From Flavonifractor sp. AGMB03687 (GTDB taxonomy: Bacteria; Bacillota; Clostridia; Oscillospirales; Oscillospiraceae), in contig NZ_JADKZI010000001.1 of assembly GCF_017811815.1 (NCBI RefSeq), forward strand, positions 124,001-188,000: 64,000 bases of DNA, in the 5' to 3' direction. Position 1 is the stretch's first letter; the number at the start of each line of letters is the position of its first letter. A model generated the notes under the pieces. It saw only the letters and a program-made list of their open reading frames with translations, did no database searches and was not told the DNA's origin. Of this stretch, positions 33,251 through 41,900 are shown one piece after another. Position numbers and translations under genes: made by a program.

Positions 33251-35194
33251 TTATCTGTTGTGAATCGGCAGGGTGATCCCCACCTGAAAGACATCCTCTC
33301 CGGGGTAGAGATCCATTGTCCCGCCGTGGCGCTCCACCGTCTCCCGCACCGAGCTCAGGCCGATGCCACAGCGGACACCTCCTGCCTTGCGGGAGAGGAT
33401 ATGTCCTTCCGACCGGTCAAACCGCCCGTCGTAGGTGTTCTCCACCAGAAGGAACAGAGTCCCCTCCGTGGCCCGGCTGGTGAGGGACAGCCGCCGCTCC
33501 CCCCGGCTCTGGCGCTGGCAGGCCTCCAGGGCGTTTTCCAGCAGGTTGCCCAGAACAGTACACCACTCCACGTCCCCCAGAGGGACCCCCGCTGGAATGG
33601 TCAGAGCCAGGTCCGCCCGGATCTCCTGCCGCTGGGCGGCGGCGCTGTAATATTGCAGCAGGGCGTCCACCGGCGCCCGGTTGCAGAAACTGCCGGGGGA
33701 CACCCCGGGCCGCCGTGCCAGAACGGAAGGGAAATCCTCCAGATAGCGCAGCAGCTCCCGGCGGTGTTCCTCGGTCTCCGGACGGCTCTCAATCTGTCCC
33801 GCCAGCTCCGTGATGGTACGCAGGTGCTGACGGAAGTCGTGGATGAGCCGTCGGTTTTCGTCGGAGCGCTGGGCGAGCTGGTCGGCGTACTCCACCTGCA
33901 TGGCCAGTTGCCGCTCCATCTGCCGGTACTCCGCCGCGAAGGCCAGATTGAAGCGGTAGGCGCTGACGATGTCCCGCCAGAGGACATACCCAATGGTCAG
34001 CGTCATGGCAAAGCTGCCCCACTCACCGAACCAGCCGGTGACCACCGGCTCAAAGGCCGGCAGCAGTCTGTCCCAGAGAAGAAGCGTTGCATAGAAGGCG
34101 GCGGCGAAAAACAGCGGCGCAGCCTGGGGGACCTGCTGCCGGACCGCCCGGAGGGCCGCTCCCAACAGATAGACCGCGGAACCAATCTTGAAGCAGAAAA
34201 TCAGCAGGGAGAATACTTTCATCACCGGGATCGTCAGGTATGGAGACAGCAGTCCGTAGCAGAGGGCTGTCAGGCAAAACAGCCAGCCCGCGATTTCCAC
34301 CGTCAGGGCAACTGGGCGTCGGGTCTGACAGAGCCGGTTTTGCAGCGTTATCACCAGCACCACCATGGCATAACCCACGGAGATCTCCAAGGCATACCAG
34401 GGCCGGGGTGGCAGGGCGGCGGCGCTGTGCAGAATGGGGTAGGCAGTGAACAGCGATCCTGCCAGGCACAAAAGGGCGAAAAGCAGGGCGTTTTTGTGGC
34501 GCATCCGCACACCGAAATAGGCGGCCAGCGCCGCCCCCAATACCCCGCACAGCGTTACGCATACCGCCAGTCCCAACCGCAGCCCCCGGCTGAGGTTGAC
34601 TGCTAGGGGTGTGCCCAGGGCCGGGGGATAGACCAGCCCGCTGTAAAAATGGGAGTCATCCCGCACCGCCAGCAGGATGGTGGTGAGACCGCTTCCTGTA
34701 AAGGTGAGCATGCGGTTCTGGGTGCGGGGCTGGTAGTGCTCCAAGTCCGGTTCCCCCACCTGCAATTCCAGATTTCCGTTGAGATAGAGCCGATAGGCGG
34801 AGTAGATCTCCGGCAGCTCCAGACCGTATTGGGCGGGCTTCTCCGGAAGCTCCAGGGTCAGCACATAGGTCCCGCAGCCGTGGGGCGTCACCCCGTCCGG
34901 CTGGTCAAAGCGGGTGCGTTCCCCGATGGAGGTATCGATCATGTAGTGCTCCGTGCCGTGTGCAGCCCACTCCTCCGGGGTGAGAAGCACGGCGGGGTAG
35001 AAGGCCCAGCCGTGGATGAGGAAGTGGAGGTCGGTCTGCTCCAGTTCCTCATCCGTCAGGGTCAGCAGGCCGTCCATAGGCTGGGCTCCGGGGCGGGTAT
35101 ATTTGTTGTCCCAGACATACAGGCTCAGGCACAGGGCGGAGCCCAGCACCACGGCCAGCAGCAGGGCCAGCAGCTGACGGTGGACAGGCTTCAT
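33251..35194 (-). CDS. GHKL sensor kinase with extracytoplasmic 7TMR-DISM-like sensor
   Basis: 647 residues. After a first membrane helix (about 8-28) comes an outside beta domain of about 180 residues (with YVLTLELPEKPAQYGLELPEIYSAYRLYLNGN), then seven helices (about 205-400), the arrangement of 7TMR-DISM receptors. The cytoplasmic part has a phospho-acceptor motif LIHDFRQHLRTI, an N-box LGNLLENALEAC and a G-box CGIGLSSVRETVERHGG. The ATG at 35194 overlaps the stop of the upstream surface-protein gene (ATGA); a GTG nine bases earlier is possible. The kinase is the third gene of the regulator / Ig-like protein / kinase operon. Confidence 0.88.
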   Translation of the reverse strand: MKPVHRQLLALLLAVVLGSALCLSLYVWDNKYTRPGAQPMDGLLTLTDEELEQTDLHFLIHGWAFYPAVLLTPEEWAAHGTEHYMIDTSIGERTRFDQPDGVTPHGCGTYVLTLELPEKPAQYGLELPEIYSAYRLYLNGNLELQVGEPDLEHYQPRTQNRMLTFTGSGLTTILLAVRDDSHFYSGLVYPPALGTPLAVNLSRGLRLGLAVCVTLCGVLGAALAAYFGVRMRHKNALLFALLCLAGSLFTAYPILHSAAALPPRPWYALEISVGYAMVVLVITLQNRLCQTRRPVALTVEIAGWLFCLTALCYGLLSPYLTIPVMKVFSLLIFCFKIGSAVYLLGAALRAVRQQVPQAAPLFFAAAFYATLLLWDRLLPAFEPVVTGWFGEWGSFAMTLTIGYVLWRDIVSAYRFNLAFAAEYRQMERQLAMQVEYADQLAQRSDENRRLIHDFRQHLRTITELAGQIESRPETEEHRRELLRYLEDFPSVLARRPGVSPGSFCNRAPVDALLQYYSAAAQRQEIRADLALTIPAGVPLGDVEWCTVLGNLLENALEACQRQSRGERRLSLTSRATEGTLFLLVENTYDGRFDRSEGHILSRKAGGVRCGIGLSSVRETVERHGGTMDLYPGEDVFQVGITLPIHNR

Positions 35195-37224
35195 CGCCGC
35201 CACCTCCTCCAGAGAAGGGCTCCAAGGCCAACCAGCACCGCCCCGCCCGGGAGAACCAGAGCAGCGGAGAGGACTGTTGCCCGTTTAGGCAGAAACGGCT
35301 CGGACAGTTCTTTAGGCTCCTGAGATGCAGGAGCCTGCTCCGGGAGTTCGGGCTCCGGGCTGTCCGAAAGGGCGGCAGGCTCCCCAGCGGTCTGCTCCGA
35401 CGGGTCAGACGGCTGTGTGGACACGGCACAGGGCTTCGTCTGCGCGGGAACGGAGGCCCCTGCTTCTTCCTCTGCTGTGACTGGTTTCTCCGATTGGGCG
35501 GCGGGGAGTGCATCCGGCACAGGTTCCGTCTCCGGCTGCTGGGTCAGCATCTCTGACAGGGTGTACCGGCCCGTGTGCCGGATGGGAAAGACCGCGATGC
35601 CCCGCTCGGCATCCAGTGTTCCGGCAGCGGCCGTACCATCTTCCCCCGTCAGCACGAGGACAGCTCCATCCTGTTCCAGCGTGACCGGCAGCATCACCTC
35701 ACAGTCCGGCAAATCGGATATTCCTCGCCCGTCCACCTCCACAGTGAGGGAAAAGCCGTCCTCCGTGGGAAACAACTCGATGTAAAAGACGCTGTCAGCA
35801 CGGAGGGAAAGAACGTCTAAGGCGGCGTCAGACAGGGTGAGGGTCACCCCCTGCTTGGAAAAGCGCACCGGCCTCACCTGGGCCATGGTCAGCACCCGGG
35901 CCCCGGACAGCAGGCTTTCGGTCTCCGTCACCCGCTCCTGAGAGGGCTCCGGTTTTGAAACCTCCGGATCTTCCTCTGGCGGCTCCGGGCGGCGGGGCGG
36001 GTCATCCTCCTCCGGCTCCCATGGCTCCGGGGCGGCGTCGGTCCGGTCATCCCCAGTGTCAGCGGGAGGCTGGACGATGTCCTGGGGCGGATTTCCGCCG
36101 GTGTCCCCGCCGTCCCGGTCCCCGTCGTGGTAGCCCTCCAGCACGATCTCGTCGGCGTAGAGAAAGGATAAGATTCCCGTCTGTCCGCCATCGTAGTCGG
36201 CCTGGATGCGGTAATGGCACCCCGTATTCAGAAGATCGGTGAACAGGGACAGCTGGGTTTCATCCCAGTAGGCTCCGTCCGTAATCTCCTCCCACGGCCC
36301 GCCATCCTCCGACAGCCATACGCGCACAGCAGCCAGATCACCGGGTGGGGCCACCCAGGGAAAGACCAGCGCCCCCCGTGCGGCCAGAAGGCAGTTGAGT
36401 TCCGGCCTGCCCTGCTGCTGGACGGAGACGGGAACGGTGATCTGGGGCAGAACAAACCCATCCCCAAAGACCGTGTTTTCCGGCAGGAGCACCGTGCCCA
36501 CCGCCAGATAGACCCCCACGGTCTGGAATTCCACGCCGGAGAAGTCCCACTCGATGGCAGCGGTCACGGTTTTCCCACTCTCCGTTTCGCATTGGAGGGT
36601 ATAGGGGGAGAAGCAAAATTTCTCCTCCAGAACCTCCAAATCACTGCCCAGGGGCAGGGCAAATGCGTCAGTATAGGGGTACCAGGATTCCACTGCGGTG
36701 ATGACCTCCGGGGACTGATCCTCCACCGTGACCGGGATGTACAGTGCCCCCGGCACACCCTCGGCGAGGACGTAGCCCTCGGGCAGCTCGATCCGTCCCA
36801 CCGCCTGATAAGTCCCGGTCTTGGTTTGGTCGATGTCGCCAAAATCCCAGGCCACGCCCAGGGGTTCCTGCCGGTTCTCCTCCCCCTCCGTCACAAGGGC
36901 GGTCACCGATTGATGCTGAACCGCCAGCCGGTATAGCAGCTCCAGATCGTCGTCGCTGTTGCCCGTCTGCCGCACCGGGAGGGTAACGGCGGGCAGAGCG
37001 GGCAGCCCGTCTCCGGCAAAGCCGGTCACGACGGCGGAGATCATGGGCGCAGGCTGCGGGGGTTCCTCTGGTTCCGGCGCAGGCAGGCCACCCTCCGGCA
37101 GGCCGCTTTCTTCTGTGGCCGCAGGCGGCGGGGTCTCAGGTTCTGCGGCATAGGCGGGCCAAGCGCCGCCCAGGGTCAGGAGCAGCGCCAACAACAGCGC
37201 GCTCCCTCTGTTTCTTTTCCTCAT
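35191..37224 (-). CDS. Ig-like, Pro/Glu-rich, C-terminally anchored surface protein
   Basis: 677 residues. The signal peptide (to WPAYA) leads to two related beta units of about 100 residues (one with VAWDFGDIDQTKTGTYQAVG, the other with IEWDFSGVEFQTVGVYLAVG), each ending in a PVTV/PVSV strand. A fibronectin-like segment, a Pro/Glu/Asp-rich linker (about 395-445), a further beta domain and another Pro/Glu-rich stretch follow. A final membrane helix ends in a WRRWRR stop-transfer; no LPXTG motif is seen. The gene lies between a LytTR regulator (TAATG overlap) and a GHKL kinase (ATGA overlap), so the three are made in fixed ratio. A sensory co-receptor role is inferred. Confidence 0.8.
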   Translation of the reverse strand: MRKRNRGSALLLALLLTLGGAWPAYAAEPETPPPAATEESGLPEGGLPAPEPEEPPQPAPMISAVVTGFAGDGLPALPAVTLPVRQTGNSDDDLELLYRLAVQHQSVTALVTEGEENRQEPLGVAWDFGDIDQTKTGTYQAVGRIELPEGYVLAEGVPGALYIPVTVEDQSPEVITAVESWYPYTDAFALPLGSDLEVLEEKFCFSPYTLQCETESGKTVTAAIEWDFSGVEFQTVGVYLAVGTVLLPENTVFGDGFVLPQITVPVSVQQQGRPELNCLLAARGALVFPWVAPPGDLAAVRVWLSEDGGPWEEITDGAYWDETQLSLFTDLLNTGCHYRIQADYDGGQTGILSFLYADEIVLEGYHDGDRDGGDTGGNPPQDIVQPPADTGDDRTDAAPEPWEPEEDDPPRRPEPPEEDPEVSKPEPSQERVTETESLLSGARVLTMAQVRPVRFSKQGVTLTLSDAALDVLSLRADSVFYIELFPTEDGFSLTVEVDGRGISDLPDCEVMLPVTLEQDGAVLVLTGEDGTAAAGTLDAERGIAVFPIRHTGRYTLSEMLTQQPETEPVPDALPAAQSEKPVTAEEEAGASVPAQTKPCAVSTQPSDPSEQTAGEPAALSDSPEPELPEQAPASQEPKELSEPFLPKRATVLSAALVLPGGAVLVGLGALLWRRWRR

Positions 37225-37955
37225 TACGGTTCCCTCATTCTTCCAAACATATAGGCCCTGTATTGGGCCAGGATCTCCCGCCTGCGCCGGGGGGCGATGG
37301 GCAGGGTGCTCCCGTCGTCCAGACGCAGCTCGTCCCCCGTCTGGGCGGCGATGTGGTCCATGTTCACCAACACTCCCTTGAAACACAGGAGAAACCGCCG
37401 GTCCCGCTCCAGCGGGGCGGCCGCGGCGGAAAAGCTGCGGCCCAGGGGCAGGTCTCCCCGGGTGGTGTGCAGCACCACGCTGCGCTGCTGTACCTCCAGA
37501 TACCGGATCTGGCGGGTGTCCACCTCCAGCGTCCGCCCCTCCACCGTAACGGCAAGGGTGGGTACCTGGAGGGCCCGCCCCAGGCGGCAGTTGGCCATGG
37601 CCTGGGCAAAGTCCTCGTCCTTCACCGGCTTGATGAGGTAGTGGGCGCTGTTGAGGGAGAAGCCCTGGCGCATAAAGTCCTCGCTGGTGGTAAGAAAGAC
37701 CAGCTTGCAGTCCATGTCCCTGGCCCGGAGGGTTTGGGCGGCCTCAATGCCGGTGATGCCGTCCATGTAAATGTCCATAAACACCAGATTGAACCGCTGG
37801 CCCTGCTCCAGAGCCGCAGAGAACGCTTCTCCGCTGGCAAAGGCAGTCAACTCGTATTCCAACCGTTCCCGGGCCATATAGTCCGCCAGCTTCTCCGCCA
37901 GCCACGCCCGGTCCCGCTCCAGATCGTCCACCACGGCAATGCGGTATGGCGTCAT
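37224..37955 (-). CDS. LytTR-type response regulator
   Basis: 243 residues from MTPYRIAVVDD, chosen because GGGAGGGA lies seven bases upstream; seven extra in-frame codons exist. The receiver has an acidic pocket at VVDD, phosphoacceptor Asp61 in FMDIYMDG, the TTS switch and Lys in YLIKPV. The LytTR domain (about 140-240) includes TRQIRYLEVQQRSVVLHT and LLCFKGVLVNMDHI. It is the first gene of an operon with the Ig-like surface protein and the GHKL kinase. The tandem TTCG(T/C)GCC repeats lie 69 bases upstream of its start, so it may also control itself. Confidence 0.93.
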   Translation of the reverse strand: MTPYRIAVVDDLERDRAWLAEKLADYMARERLEYELTAFASGEAFSAALEQGQRFNLVFMDIYMDGITGIEAAQTLRARDMDCKLVFLTTSEDFMRQGFSLNSAHYLIKPVKDEDFAQAMANCRLGRALQVPTLAVTVEGRTLEVDTRQIRYLEVQQRSVVLHTTRGDLPLGRSFSAAAAPLERDRRFLLCFKGVLVNMDHIAAQTGDELRLDDGSTLPIAPRRRREILAQYRAYMFGRMREP

Positions 37956-38023
37956 ATTGATCCCTCCCGTCCGCATAAAATTCCAGTTTCAGTATACCAT
38001 AAATCCACCGGCCTGGACGTGTA

Positions 38024-38052
38024 TTTCGCGCCAAAAAAATGCACTTCGTGCC
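38024..38052. promoter_or_regulatory. Tandem direct repeats, probable LytTR binding site
   Basis: TTTCGCGCC (38024-38032) and CTTCGTGCC (38044-38052) start 20 bases apart, followed by CAAAGACCTTG. This is nearly the same arrangement as at 27961-27989 (followed by AAACAGCTTG). The minus-strand -10 candidate TATACT lies at about 37992-37997 and the plus-strand -10 candidates GATACC/TATAGA at 38081-38093, so the site serves a divergent promoter pair. Confidence 0.65.
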
Positions 38053-38095
38053 AAAGACCTTGCACTCCTCTTGACAACCTGATACCGTATAGATG

Positions 38096-38126
38096 ACACC
38101 AGACTGTGAAAAGCCTGGTGTTTTTT
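38096..38126 (+). terminator. Terminator-like hairpin in the leader of the mini-receiver genes
   Basis: ACACCAG pairs with CTGGTGT, with possible extra CT/AG pairs in the loop, followed by a TTTTT run. It lies between the LytTR-type repeats and the first mini-receiver ATG. It could block read-through or act in attenuation; because the start site is not known, its inclusion in the transcript is uncertain. Confidence 0.5.
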
Positions 38127-38159
38127 ATTTTCAAAATTGGTGGAAGGAGGTGCGCCCGG

Positions 38160-38531
38160 ATGAAGCTGGCCATCTGTGCCCCGTTTATGGAGTCCGATCT
38201 GTGGCAGCAGCGGCTGCGGCGGGCTGCGCCCTGGGCGGCGCTGGAGTTTGACGAGTTCTACCGCCCGGAGGAAATCCGCTCCGTCCCCGGTTTCCGGTAT
38301 GATGCCGGGGTGGTGGTCATGAAGGGGGCGCGGGGGCTGGAACTGGCCACGGCCCTGCGGGAGCGGTCCGACGACCTGCCCCTGCTGTGGCTCAGCGACG
38401 ACGAGAAATTCGGCCTGGCGGCCTTTGACTTAGGGGTGGCCATGCTGCTTCCTCTGAACTGTACCGATCAGGAACTGGCCGATGGCCTGCGTCGGTGTGG
38501 AGTAAAAGAACGATGGGAGGCGATGGGATGA
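38160..38531 (+). CDS. Stand-alone degenerate receiver-like protein
   Basis: 123 residues, AAGGAGG ten bases before the ATG. The strands run KLAICAP, then YDAGVVVMKGARGLELATALRER, then LPLLWLSDDEKFGLAAFDLGVAMLLPLN, the same order as a receiver (beta1, beta3 with Gly turn, beta4, beta5), but without the acidic pocket, phosphoacceptor aspartate or C-terminal lysine. There is no DNA-binding domain. Its stop overlaps the next mini-receiver start (ATGA). Like 28067-28489 it is divergent from a LytTR operon and precedes a giant exported protein gene. The role is unknown; a decoy or scaffold for the kinase or regulator is a guess. Confidence 0.65.
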   Translation: MKLAICAPFMESDLWQQRLRRAAPWAALEFDEFYRPEEIRSVPGFRYDAGVVVMKGARGLELATALRERSDDLPLLWLSDDEKFGLAAFDLGVAMLLPLNCTDQELADGLRRCGVKERWEAMG

Positions 38532-38878
38532 TCGCGCTGATCTGTGACAGCTGGGAAAACTTCTGGAGGGAGGTGCTGTCCCCATGGGGAGAGATAAAAA
38601 CCTTTTCCGACGGGGTGACGCTGGCATACTACCTGCAGCATGGCGGTCCCTGCGACCTGGCAGTGGTGGCGGTTGACGGGGCGGACGGCATGAACTACTG
38701 CGACTACGCCCGGCATATACGCCACGGAGTCCGGGTGCTGTGGGTGACCCAGGATGCGGATTTTGCCCCCCGCAGTCAGCGCATGGGGGCGGACGGATTT
38801 CTGGTCAAGCCCCTGCCCCGGGGCGAGCCGGAAAATACCCTGCACCGCATCCTGGGCCCGCCCGGCAGCGCCGGGTGA
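38528..38878 (+). CDS. Stand-alone degenerate receiver-like protein
   Basis: 116 residues. It follows the same receiver-like pattern: IALICDSWENFWREVL, then CDLAVVAVDGADGMNYCDYARHI, then RVLWVTQDADFAPRSQRMGADGFLVKPLP. Unlike its two relatives it keeps the beta5 lysine (FLVKPL), but the position expected to hold the phosphoacceptor Asp is Val. The DGMN motif after beta3 is shared with the 28067-28489 product, which supports common ancestry. It starts inside the stop codon of the previous gene. Downstream are two GC-rich hairpins and then the SLH protein gene. Confidence 0.65.
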   Translation: MIALICDSWENFWREVLSPWGEIKTFSDGVTLAYYLQHGGPCDLAVVAVDGADGMNYCDYARHIRHGVRVLWVTQDADFAPRSQRMGADGFLVKPLPRGEPENTLHRILGPPGSAG

Positions 38879-38896
38879 CCACACGCAAAACCCATT

Positions 38897-38940
38897 GGCA
38901 AGGGGGAACCCCCTTGCCCCCGGAGGGGTCCCTCCGGGGG
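38897..38940. repeat. Pair of GC-rich palindromes before the SLH gene
   Basis: GGCAAGGGGG / CCCCCTTGCC and CCCCCGGAGG / CCTCCGGGGG stand back to back. Neither is followed by a clean T-run. A similar pair lies at 55009-55050 before the third SLH gene and a related palindrome at 61943-61963. They may be a family of intergenic repeats or act as weak terminators or mRNA stabilisers. Confidence 0.55.
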
Positions 38941-38981
38941 CTGATCCCTCTTGTGCCACATTTTTATATGGAGGCGATCTG

Positions 38982-41900
38982 ATGAAGCACATAAGAAAAA
39001 ACTGGAGACGGTTTGCCGCTGTGCTGCTCTCCGCCGCGCTGATGATTTCCACGGTTTCGCAGACGGCATTCGCCGCCGGAGCAGACACCGGCAAGGCGAT
39101 ACAGCTTGTGGACGGCGGAACGGCCGCAAACATCAGCGGCGGGCAGGCCAGCAGCGTTTATTTCGGAACCTATCCGCAGAACAGCGCCGGAAGCGGCGGA
39201 TATCATACCGACCCTAATGAAAGCGGCGATGTACATACCCACTGCGTCTGCGGCGGGAATGGAGATGTCAACGGACACGAACATGACACTGCTGCAACAT
39301 GGATAGCTGCCGATTCCCTGCCTGATTCTGCTGGTAACTACTACCTGACGCAATCTGTGTCGGGGAGCTGGACTGTGCCAACGGGCGAGGTCAACCTCTG
39401 CCTAAATGGGCAGACGATTTCCGGCAGTATCACGGTCGGCAGCGGCGCGACGCTGACGCTGACCGACTGCATCGGCAGCGGCAAGGTTCAAGGCGAAGTG
39501 CTCGTCAATGGCGGCAAATTGGAGCTGTACAGCGGCACGATCACCGGCGGCGTGCAGGTCGGTAAAAAGGGCGGCACCTATCAGACCGGCTCGTCCTTTA
39601 CCATGTATGGTGGAGCGATTACCGGTAATGAAGACTACGGCGGTGTGTTCCTTGTCGGCACGACGAATCATATCGCCCCGCCGAGCTTCACCATGCATGG
39701 CGGAACCATTTCCGATAACACTGCGGGTGCGTCTGACGGCGGTGGCGGCGGCGTCTATGTGGGTGAGAAGTGCAGCTTCACCATGGACGGCGGCACCATC
39801 ACCGGCAACACGGCCACCAACGGCAACGGCGGCGGCATCTATATCCACTTTAACGCCGGCAATGTTTCGATCTCCAACGCCACGATCACCGACAACAAGG
39901 CGTCCGCCACGGGGAATACAAGTTATGGCCACGGGGGCGGCATTTATTCGGAGAGAGGGGTAACCGTCAAGGGTGTGACGATCACCGGAAACAACAGCAC
40001 CTTCGAGGGCGGCGGCATCTATGGAAAGGGCGCTATTACCCTCACCGATGCTACCGTTACCGACAACAATCGATATGACGTTTACTACGGCGGACAGGAA
40101 AGCTCAGCTCCTGAGCTCACTGTTTCCGGCTTGGTGAAGGCCGGTTATTACGCCAATAATGATTGGAAGCTGCCCATTCTTGTATCAGGCGAATTGAGTG
40201 AGGATTCGGTCATCCGTGTGGGCGTGTATGAAGGCATAAAGCCCAATGCCGGCGGCAGTCTCCTGATTGCCGAACCGGCAAGCGGCGTGACGCTCAGCGC
40301 CGAGAACTTCAAGGCGGACGCCGCCGACAGCGTGACCAGTCTGGGCGAGGACGGCAAGGTCTATCTCTCCCTCTGCGAACATGAAATGGACGATACCGGC
40401 TACACCTGCAAAAAGTGCCATACGCAGTTCGATGCACGTATAGGCGAGAGCGCCTATTATCAGACGCTTGCAAAGGCGTTTCAGAATGCGTGGGATGGCA
40501 GCACGATAACACTGATGCGGGATGTGAACCTTAATGGAAGTTGCTCCGCCTCCGATACTATAACGCTGGATCTGCATGGAAAGACGATCACCAGCGGGGA
40601 TAAGTTCTTCAATGTCAACGAAAAACTGACGGTCAAGGATTCCAGCGAGGGCGGCGGAACGCAGACGCTCAATGTCAAGTTTTCGGTTAGGTCCAACGGA
40701 ACGCTGGCGGTTGACGACTCCTACACCGGCGAGATTTCGCGCGTGGAGCTGCAGACCGGCGGCGCGCTGGAAGCTTACACCGGTACGATTCAGGAACTGC
40801 TCCTGGGAAAGGGTAATGGAACCGGTTATAGCGTGAAGTTGTGGAAGGATAACGCCCACTGCTGCACTGTCAAAACAATTACGCTGGCCGAGAATGCTGA
40901 CCAGAACCTTACCGTCGGCGGCCTGCTGGAAACCAACCATGCAAAGTGCGAACTGTACGGCGAAAAGGGCGGTATATGGAGCATCGTTCCCAAGACGAAA
41001 AAAATCTCCGAACTGACCGGCTATACAGCGTACAAGGTGCAGTTCCCGGAGTGCGTCCATCAGTGTGACAATGATACGGTAGAAAAGCCTGTGTGCTCCA
41101 AATGCGGCAAGGTGCTGGTCGTTAAGATAACAGCCACTGCTTCCGATGGCAAAACAAGAACGGCCTGGTTCCCGGCGGACAGCGGTATCGAAAACGGGGA
41201 CGGCTATGTAGAGGCCATCCAGACCTTGAACGGCTGGAGCGCCGAAGAGTACACTGATGCGACCCTGATGCCGCTCTGTGATGTACACGATGGCACCGGC
41301 GGTATCGGCATTAAGAGTGTCACCCTGACCGGAAAGCTTGCTGTGGACGGCGGAGAGCATCTCATCAATTCTACGACCATCGCCGCCGGCGCAGATGTGA
41401 CCTTCAAAACCGGTCAATTCCGTCATATCACCATCAACGGCAAGGCGTCTTTCGTGGGCGGCACCTACCTGGGCATGGTGACTGCTTCCTCCGGCGCAGA
41501 GGCGGTCTTCAGCGGCGGTGCGTATCAATACCTGAAGGTCGAGGACGGCGGTACGGCAGTGGTGAAGGACTCAGCTGCGTTTGGTGAAGATGTTACGGTG
41601 ACTAAAGGTACGCTGACTGTGGAAGGCGGCAGCTTTCGTGCTGCGGTTGTCGTCGAGGGCGACGGAACAATGAATGTGAACGGCGGCAGCTTTACCGGAA
41701 CCGGCAAGCTTGATAGAGTGAAATATAGCGGCGGTGCGAAGGGGACGGTCTCCGGCGGCTCCTTTGCCGATCTTTACTTATATAGCAGCGGCACAGCTTG
41801 GCTTGCCGGAGGCAGCTTCACTAAGCTGAGCACAGCCGATTCCGGCGTGCTCAGCAGCCTGCTGGCGGACGGTGCGGCTTACTACGATCAGAGCGGTAAC

